Of a DNA stretch of 64,000 nt, positions 58,159 to 64,000 are shown piece after piece. The notes under the pieces were generated by a model that was not told the DNA's origin, made no database searches, and worked only from the letters and a program-made list of their open reading frames with translations. A program made the position numbers and the translations under genes. How positions within the stretch are numbered: the stretch's first letter is position 1; every line of letters starts with the position of its first letter. This stretch comes from CAZYME01 sp964648115 (GTDB lineage Bacteria > Pseudomonadota > Gammaproteobacteria > Legionellales > Legionellaceae), in assembly GCA_964648115.1 (NCBI GenBank), contig CAZYME010000014.1:1-64000 (forward strand), given 5' to 3'.

Positions 58159-58176
58159 ATTCCAAATAATTAAGAC

Positions 58177-58209
58177 CCTACGTACCGCGGCTTGTCCGCG
58201 GTACGTAGG
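58177..58209. other. Perfect 14-bp hairpin between liuC and mccA
   Basis: CCTACGTACCGCGG (58177-58190), loop CTTGT, then CCGCGGTACGTAGG (58196-58209). No T-tract follows, so it is not a classic terminator. It may adjust transcript stability or expression ratios within the operon, or be another repeat. The bases CGGCTTGTCCG recall the CGGCTTGACCG stretch near 24432. Confidence 0.7.
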
Positions 58210-58234
58210 CATTTGAGGTTGAATAAAGGATCAT

Positions 58235-60193
58235 ATGTTTAACAAAATTCTTATAGCAAATCGCGGTGAAATTGCCTGTCGCATCATCAAAACCGCTCGA
58301 AAGATGGGAATCGCGTCAATTGCTGTTTACTCAACTGCAGATCACGACAGCCTGCATGTCTCACTAGCGGACAACGCTTTTTGCATAGGACCACCCGCAG
58401 CAACTGCTAGTTACCTCAATATTGACGCTATCATTGCCGCCGCCGTAGAAAGTGGCGCCGAAGCCATTCACCCTGGCTATGGGTTTTTATCTGAGAACCC
58501 GGACCTAGCACGAGCATGTACCAAAGCAGGGATCATCTTTATCGGACCCTCTGTGGAAGCAATGGAAGCAATGGCCTCTAAACAATTAGCCAAACAACGT
58601 CTTGAAAAAACTACCATCCCACTAACACCCGGCTATCATGGCAAAGATCAATCAGATGACCGCCTTTTAAAAGAGGCAAAACAACTAGGCTTCCCTGTTC
58701 TGCTTAAAGCTGCCAGTGGCGGCGGCGGAAAAGGCATGCGTTCTGTTCATGAAGAAACTGACTTTTTCAAAGATCTAGCAAGCGCGCGTCGAGAAGCAAA
58801 AGCTAGTTTTGCAGACGATACCATGTTGATTGAAAAATTAATTACCAATCCACGCCACGTAGAAATTCAAATCATGGCAGACAATCACGGTAATGTAGTC
58901 CATCTCCACGAGCGAGACTGTTCAATTCAACGCCGCCACCAAAAAATCATTGAAGAAGCACCAGCACCAAATTTATCAAAAGCCTTACGAGAAGGCTTAG
59001 CCGAAGCCGCAGTCGCCGTAGCACGCACTATTGACTACCGCGGTGCAGGTACCGTGGAATTTTTAGTAGATGGCAACCATTTTTATTTCATGGAAATGAA
59101 TACACGTTTACAAGTAGAACACCCCGTAACAGAGATGATCACAGGGCTCGACTTAGTAGAATGGCAATTGCGCATTGCTGCAAATGAACCACTACCCTGC
59201 ACACAAAAACAAATCCAAGCACAAGGCCATGCCATCGAATGTCGAATTTATGCGGAAGACCCTCAAAATGGCTTCCTTCCATCTATTGGTCAATTGCATT
59301 TTCTAAAAGAACCTACCGGAACCGGCATACGCATAGATAGCGGGGTTACAAAAAACTCCCACATCACTATGTACTATGACCCCATGATTGCTAAATTAAT
59401 TGCTTGGGGAGACTCGCGAGAACAAGCTCTACAACGCCTGCAACAAGCACTAAAGCATTACTACATAGGTGGAGTTAAAACCAATATCCCTTTTTTACAA
59501 GCCATTACCCAACACCCTCATTTTACCAAAGCCAAATTAAGCACTAACTTTTTAAGTCAGCAAAATATTGAAATACACAACGTTGATACACAAACGGCCT
59601 TGCTTATGGCAGCAAGCGTAGACTATTTGCGCCTATTTACATCTGATGATCCGCTACGTACTGATACCATTGCCTGGCAAATGCATCTTAAAAGCCATTG
59701 GTGCTCACGCTATACCCTCAATGGTGAGCAACACAATATTACCGTCATACCTACTAATGCTCATGAGCTCACCCTCAAACTCAATGATGAAACTATCTCA
59801 CTACGCGTAAAACTATCCGATCAGCGATTATCCATCGATGACGGAAAACACCGCCAACAAGCATGGGTAGAATGTTTTAATAATCAGCTCTTTTTTTACA
59901 CAGAAACCGGCCCCATTATTGTCGAAAGATTTGCAGGCCAACAGCTATTTAGCCATCATCACAGCACTGACAACCAATTAACCGCCCCCATGCCTGGAAC
60001 AATTGTTGCTATTTTAAAAAACAAAGGCGACAACATAAAAGCTGGCGAACGGCTAATGGTATTAGAAGCGATGAAAATGGAACATACCATACATGCACCT
60101 TGCGATGGTCTCTTAGTGGATATTTTTTACGCTATAGGCGCACAGGTAAACGAAGGCGCAGAGTTAGTTGCCCTGCAAGCTACTGAAGTATAG
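58235..60193 (+). CDS. mccA: 3-methylcrotonyl-CoA carboxylase, alpha (biotin) subunit
   Basis: 652 residues. The biotin carboxylase part (1-450) shows FNKILIANRGEIACRIIKTA, HPGYGFLSENPDLA, ATP-grasp KAASGGGGKGMR, and MNTRLQVEHPVTEMITGLDL. A linking domain follows (about 460-575). The C-terminal biotin carrier domain has the biotinyl Lys in VLEAMKMEHTIHAP (near 610). It carboxylates its biotin with bicarbonate and ATP for transfer by MccB (LiuD). The EAMKMEH motif and length fit MccA; propionyl-CoA carboxylase alpha is the main alternative but does not fit the neighbours. Confidence 0.95.
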   Translation: MFNKILIANRGEIACRIIKTARKMGIASIAVYSTADHDSLHVSLADNAFCIGPPAATASYLNIDAIIAAAVESGAEAIHPGYGFLSENPDLARACTKAGIIFIGPSVEAMEAMASKQLAKQRLEKTTIPLTPGYHGKDQSDDRLLKEAKQLGFPVLLKAASGGGGKGMRSVHEETDFFKDLASARREAKASFADDTMLIEKLITNPRHVEIQIMADNHGNVVHLHERDCSIQRRHQKIIEEAPAPNLSKALREGLAEAAVAVARTIDYRGAGTVEFLVDGNHFYFMEMNTRLQVEHPVTEMITGLDLVEWQLRIAANEPLPCTQKQIQAQGHAIECRIYAEDPQNGFLPSIGQLHFLKEPTGTGIRIDSGVTKNSHITMYYDPMIAKLIAWGDSREQALQRLQQALKHYYIGGVKTNIPFLQAITQHPHFTKAKLSTNFLSQQNIEIHNVDTQTALLMAASVDYLRLFTSDDPLRTDTIAWQMHLKSHWCSRYTLNGEQHNITVIPTNAHELTLKLNDETISLRVKLSDQRLSIDDGKHRQQAWVECFNNQLFFYTETGPIIVERFAGQQLFSHHHSTDNQLTAPMPGTIVAILKNKGDNIKAGERLMVLEAMKMEHTIHAPCDGLLVDIFYAIGAQVNEGAELVALQATEV

Positions 60194-60200
60194 GACTACC

Positions 60201-61112
60201 ATGAAAAACTCACCGGATGTGACGATTATCGAGGTTGGGCCACGGGATGGTTTACAAAACGAGCCTTCATTTGTTGCCACTCCAACAAAAGTACAATTGA
60301 TTAACCTCTTAAGCCAAAGTGGCTTAAAACAAATTGAAGTTACCAGTTTTGTTTCAGCCAAATCGATCCCACAACTAGCTGATAATCAAGAGGTTTTTCT
60401 AGCCATTGATAAGCCTAATGGCGTGCATTTTTCAGCATTAGTTCCCAATGAACGTGGTATGCAAACAGCTCTGGATATTGGCGTTAAAGATATCGCTATA
60501 TTCACCGCGGCCAGCGAATCATTTAATCAACACAATATTAATTGCTCAATTGCTGAAAGCTTTGCGCGCATGGCCCCGGTAATGGCCCTTGCCAGAGCGA
60601 ACAAAATTCATGTTCGAGGTTATATTTCATGTGTACTAGGCTGCCCCTATGAGGGGACTATATCCCCAAAACAAGTCGTACAAGTCGCCCGACAGCTAGT
60701 TGACCTAGGAGTAGATGAAATCAGTCTAGGAGACACTATAGGTGTAGGCACACCAAAACAAACTAAAGAGTTACTAACTGCAATCACCGAATGCTTCCCT
60801 TTATCGCACGTTGCCATGCATTTTCATGATACCTACGGGCAAGCAATTGCCAACATCTATGCATCACTTGAAGCAGGCATAACCCGCTTTGACAGCTCAG
60901 TAGCAGGCCTTGGTGGTTGCCCCTACGCGCTGGGCGCTACGGGCAATGTAGCAACTGAGGACGTGCTCTATCTACTTCATGGCTTAGGTATAGAAACAGG
61001 CATCGATATTTATAAAGTAGTACTAGCGGGAGACATGATTTGCAAAGCGCTAGGCCGTAAAAACCAATCAAAAGTAGCCAATGCACTGTTGTCAAACTAT
61101 GGCCATAAGTAA
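60201..61112 (+). CDS. liuE: Hydroxymethylglutaryl-CoA lyase
   Basis: 303 residues from ATG 60201 (MKNSPDVTIIEVGPRDGLQN). The earlier in-frame ATG at 60168 lies inside mccA. It cleaves HMG-CoA to acetyl-CoA and acetoacetate, the last dedicated step of leucine degradation. The TIM-barrel motifs are VGPRDGLQNE, the Cys loop in RGYISCVLGCPYEG, the metal motif in HFHDTYGQAIANIYASLEAG and VAGLGGCPYALGATGNVATED (catalytic Cys loop). It starts seven bases after mccA. Only four bases separate its stop from the convergent ankyrin-type gene. Confidence 0.96.
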   Translation: MKNSPDVTIIEVGPRDGLQNEPSFVATPTKVQLINLLSQSGLKQIEVTSFVSAKSIPQLADNQEVFLAIDKPNGVHFSALVPNERGMQTALDIGVKDIAIFTAASESFNQHNINCSIAESFARMAPVMALARANKIHVRGYISCVLGCPYEGTISPKQVVQVARQLVDLGVDEISLGDTIGVGTPKQTKELLTAITECFPLSHVAMHFHDTYGQAIANIYASLEAGITRFDSSVAGLGGCPYALGATGNVATEDVLYLLHGLGIETGIDIYKVVLAGDMICKALGRKNQSKVANALLSNYGHK

Positions 61113-61116
61113 CAAA

Positions 61117-64000
61117 CTATACCGGAGATACAGACAGCTCCAGGAAGTCTGAGGAGCTGGTGTTGCGACGCCGACTCTCTTGAGAGTTAAAAAAACCATA
61201 CTGACTCAAATCACTGCAACTTGCTCGCCTCCTGATCCCACTTGTCCTATCAACAGATACTGACACCACACTAAATTGCAAGAATTCAGGACACCTTCGT
61301 GTTGTGAAAGAGATCAGGTTATGAAGATAATTCTTCGTTTCAGTATGCTTATTTGAAGATGCCTGGCGAGATGCAGACTGGATTTGTAGATGATCTGGTG
61401 GATTTAATTTTAAACAGTACATTAACATATCCAAAGTTCCGTACTGTGCTGCCCATTGAAATGCTTTTGCGGTAACGTGAGGCCTGACTAATGTAGAGAG
61501 ATATACCATAATAGGAAGCGCATCCGATTTTATTGCTAAAAATAACGCCGTTTCAATTGATTGCTCTCTAAAAAGGCTGGGCTTTAAACCACATAATAAA
61601 CGCACACAATCTAGGCGCTTTAAATTCACTAGATGGTATAGCGCTTGTTCTGCAGCGACATAACTTGGGTAGGATAATTTTAAATCAAACATGAACCCAA
61701 TAGCATGGAATGATTTACACTTCACAGCTAAATCTAGCCCTTCATCAATGATATTCTGACGTAAAGCGACACCTGGCAAGCTGCAAAAATATCGGGCAAG
61801 GGGTAAATTTCCGGTTTTTATAGCACGTATAAAGGCCTTTTCGATTACTTCAAGACGAGGACCATTGAGTAAGTGGCATAGCTGTTCAATGATGATTACT
61901 TGGTTATGAGCGACCGCGTGCATCAATATACTTTCAACTGCGCACTGCAATATGGGGCTTTCAATCAAGTTCCCCAGAAACGTTATACTTTCCAAATGCC
62001 CATGTTGCGCAGCTATTTTGAGCACATTAGCTAGCATTGTAGCGTTCAGTGCCTCATGATTTAAATCCCAAAGGAATTGCATAATATTCACATTTCCATT
62101 CCTTGCAGCACAAACAAATGCTTGTAAAATATTCTTCCCTTGCAAACGCTTAATAGAATAGTTACATAAATATTGTACAAGCCCCAGCTGCCCCCCCTCC
62201 GCTGCGAATACTAAAATCGACTTATAAGTAGTTTGAGACAAAGGACAAGATTCGCAAAGATACTGAACAACTTTCCATTGCGCCGTTTCAGCGGCGATAA
62301 AGGCTGCCGATTTCAAAGCGGCTGGAGATAAACACAAATTTGCATCTAACCATTCGACAATACCCACATTATTCTGTCTAACTGCCCTGAAAAAAACATT
62401 TTCTCCACCATAATCTCTATCCATCCACCTTAAGCCAGTGGCTTTATAAGTCTCTAATCTTTGAATAATTTCGGCACGCAATGCTTCATTATCAATAGCC
62501 GTTAAAATCTCAATCAGTAATTGTTCATACTGATTAATGCTACCCTCAGAAAATTCTTGGGGTATTTCTAACGCCTGAAAAAAATCATCCAGGTTAAAAT
62601 AGTCTGGGTATTTAAAAAGATAGGCTTTCGCAATATAAACCTGAAATGCGTATTTATTTCTTGGGCAATGGTGCGTTATTGATGTGAGCGAATTTAAAGC
62701 ATGTAATTGTTGTGAAATATTGTGCCAGCAATCTTCAAGAACATGATAACTATCGATATTCAACGGAGCCTGTGCAACTTGTGCATCAATAAATTCATCG
62801 AATTTTGCTTCTAGCTGCTCGCATTTGGCCGTAACAATCCTATCTTTCGCAGAGAATTTTTTTAAGAGCTTTTTCAACGCCATATCTTCGACGAGGTCTA
62901 AGCGTTCTAAAGCTAAATCAAGAATTACTTCATAAACTAGAGCAGCTGCTGATTTATTAACACCACAGAAAACCTCGAACAAAGTCATAAATTGAGAAAG
63001 CAGATGAAATACAGGGGTGTCTCCAGAACGCACCTCCTCAAGATAAGATATTATATTACAGCTGCTTAGTTGATTAAGGAGTGCTGGCTTATAAGGCAGG
63101 AGATGTAAAACTGCACCATTATGCTGTGTGATAAGGTTTGCAACCGACTCATCAGTAATGAGAGACGCAAGCACTTCCAGTTTTGTTGGTACTTGCGCTG
63201 CAATATGATTGATGAATTCCGACAATTGCCCCTTATCTCGGTTTAAAAAATCAAACAAAATCCCTCGCCACAACACTGATTGATATTCTGCGTATCCTTC
63301 AATAGCTAACTTCAGCAAATCGAATCCAAACAATCGATAAAGCGTATCAAAATTTTCCACTGAGGGTCTTAGAAACAACGCAGGAGGCATTATTTCAAGC
63401 GGTTCCAAAAGCTCCGGTGCGGGACGATCTCCTGTTATAGCATATGCATTAAATCCCAATCCCAACCCTTCGCATGCAACATGTCCTGCCGCTTCAACAA
63501 GTTCTTTCGTGTCAGAAAACTGGTTAAGCAATTGGTATAATTGTCTAATTGGACTATCATCCGAATTTAAAAATGCAGCATGATAGTCCATAAATTTTTG
63601 TAACAAATTTGTTTGGAGAATTCGTTTGGCAGGCACGCGCTGAGATAACCAAAGTACAGCGGCTGCGAATTTCTCCGTATCATCAATCAGTGGAAAAAAT
63701 AGAGGGGCAAGGGTTACCGCATTTTCTTCCCCGCTTAAGAGCGGTGTTAGCTGCGCTAAATATGCCACAGTCTGATCGGTAGCAATAGCAAGCTCAACCG
63801 CAACATTTATTGGCTTACATTTATCTAATTCCCCTTTATTTTTCGTGTAAAAATCAAGAGCCGTTTCCTTTTCTTCTTTTAATAACAGCAGGAAAACTTT
63901 GTTAATACTTGATATTGTTGCATCAGAATAATGCCCGTTCTCTGATAAGGATAATAAGTATTTTAATGCAAGAATAAGCGAGTTAGCCTCTCCATGAGCA
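61117..64000 (-). CDS. Large ankyrin-type repeat protein, effector-like (N-terminus beyond the right edge)
   Basis: The reverse strand is open from base 64000 to the stop at 61117-61119, at least 960 codons. The GTG at 63768 is not a convincing start, because 77 codons upstream of it remain open and protein-like (SLILALKYLLSLSENGHYSD). The N-terminal two thirds visible are helical. From about 440 residues before the C-terminus there are ten or so degenerate ankyrin units (FVCAARNGNVNIMQFLWDLN, KIAAQHGHLESITFLGNLIE, FQWAAQYGTLDMLMYCLKLN). The tail is Ser/Arg-rich (SQESRRRNTSSSDFLELSVS). Ankyrin solenoids bind proteins and are frequent in Dot/Icm effectors. That role is inferred. No catalytic motif was seen. 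Confidence 0.82.
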   Translation of the reverse strand, partial: AHGEANSLILALKYLLSLSENGHYSDATISSINKVFLLLLKEEKETALDFYTKNKGELDKCKPINVAVELAIATDQTVAYLAQLTPLLSGEENAVTLAPLFFPLIDDTEKFAAAVLWLSQRVPAKRILQTNLLQKFMDYHAAFLNSDDSPIRQLYQLLNQFSDTKELVEAAGHVACEGLGLGFNAYAITGDRPAPELLEPLEIMPPALFLRPSVENFDTLYRLFGFDLLKLAIEGYAEYQSVLWRGILFDFLNRDKGQLSEFINHIAAQVPTKLEVLASLITDESVANLITQHNGAVLHLLPYKPALLNQLSSCNIISYLEEVRSGDTPVFHLLSQFMTLFEVFCGVNKSAAALVYEVILDLALERLDLVEDMALKKLLKKFSAKDRIVTAKCEQLEAKFDEFIDAQVAQAPLNIDSYHVLEDCWHNISQQLHALNSLTSITHHCPRNKYAFQVYIAKAYLFKYPDYFNLDDFFQALEIPQEFSEGSINQYEQLLIEILTAIDNEALRAEIIQRLETYKATGLRWMDRDYGGENVFFRAVRQNNVGIVEWLDANLCLSPAALKSAAFIAAETAQWKVVQYLCESCPLSQTTYKSILVFAAEGGQLGLVQYLCNYSIKRLQGKNILQAFVCAARNGNVNIMQFLWDLNHEALNATMLANVLKIAAQHGHLESITFLGNLIESPILQCAVESILMHAVAHNQVIIIEQLCHLLNGPRLEVIEKAFIRAIKTGNLPLARYFCSLPGVALRQNIIDEGLDLAVKCKSFHAIGFMFDLKLSYPSYVAAEQALYHLVNLKRLDCVRLLCGLKPSLFREQSIETALFLAIKSDALPIMVYLSTLVRPHVTAKAFQWAAQYGTLDMLMYCLKLNPPDHLQIQSASRQASSNKHTETKNYLHNLISFTTRRCPEFLQFSVVSVSVDRTSGIRRRASCSDLSQYGFFNSQESRRRNTSSSDFLELSVSPV

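Noticed and set aside
1..64000. Search for tRNA/rRNA genes, CRISPR arrays, transposases and prophage genes
   Set aside because: No cloverleaf-like or TTCGA-containing T-loop segment was found in the gene-free gaps, no regularly spaced direct repeats with unique spacers, and no transposase, integrase or phage structural protein among the reading frames.

Overview
The window looks like a chromosomal segment of an AT-rich, host-associated gammaproteobacterium, most plausibly Legionellales-like (Legionella/Coxiella/Berkiella type). The evidence is a periplasmic IcmL/DotI-type protein of the Dot/Icm (type IVB) secretion family at 18856-19596, and a set of large eukaryotic-like or repeat-built proteins lying singly between housekeeping genes. 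These are two LRR proteins, two very long coiled-coil proteins, a protein of about 41-residue ankyrin-like units, a possible DH/RhoGEF-like protein and an ankyrin-type protein. Two of them (11315 and 38010) have a CTTAAT-N5-CTTAAT-like tandem repeat just upstream of the -10, resembling the PmrA box of Legionella and Coxiella effector genes. No tRNA, rRNA, CRISPR array, transposase or prophage gene was seen.

Layout. 1-2.5 kb: two same-strand LRR genes, the first cut by the window edge. 2.7-6.7 kb: valS and an alpha/beta hydrolase. 6.9-11.2 kb, minus strand: OPT peptide transporter, hutI and an SDR. 11.3-17.7 kb: a coiled-coil protein and a tandem-repeat protein, inserted between hutI and hutG. 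17.9-19.6 kb: hutG and the IcmL-like gene. 19.7-24.3 kb, minus strand: kbl-tdh-ettA-L,D-transpeptidase. 24.8-26.1 kb: an orphan protein. 26.3-33.0 kb: pcm-like, tolC, ttcA, a membrane protein and a SulP-carbonic anhydrase fusion. 33.1-35.6 kb: proS and an SDR bracketed by two copies of a repeat. 35.7-42.1 kb, minus strand: coiled-coil protein, fused oligopeptide ABC ATPase and DH-like protein. 42.3-44.7 kb: shrunken MerR gene, CsiV-like protein and an MFS transporter. 44.8-52.8 kb, minus strand: secreted CrtC/AttH-like protein, lpxK, msbA, MFS, pyrD, roxA and a truncated methyltransferase. 52.9-61.1 kb: a complete leucine (isovaleryl-CoA) degradation operon. 61.1-64 kb: an ankyrin-type gene running off the right edge.

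Metabolically the window fits growth on host peptides and amino acids. It holds peptide uptake (OPT, an ABC ATPase), MFS carriers, histidine degradation (hutI, hutG), threonine degradation (tdh, kbl) and leucine degradation ending in acetyl-CoA. Intergenic regions carry at least three families of short palindromic repeats. One copy has clear terminal inverted repeats and an exact 8-bp target duplication. Others are nested, bracket a gene, or accompany a duplication of the hutI 3' end.
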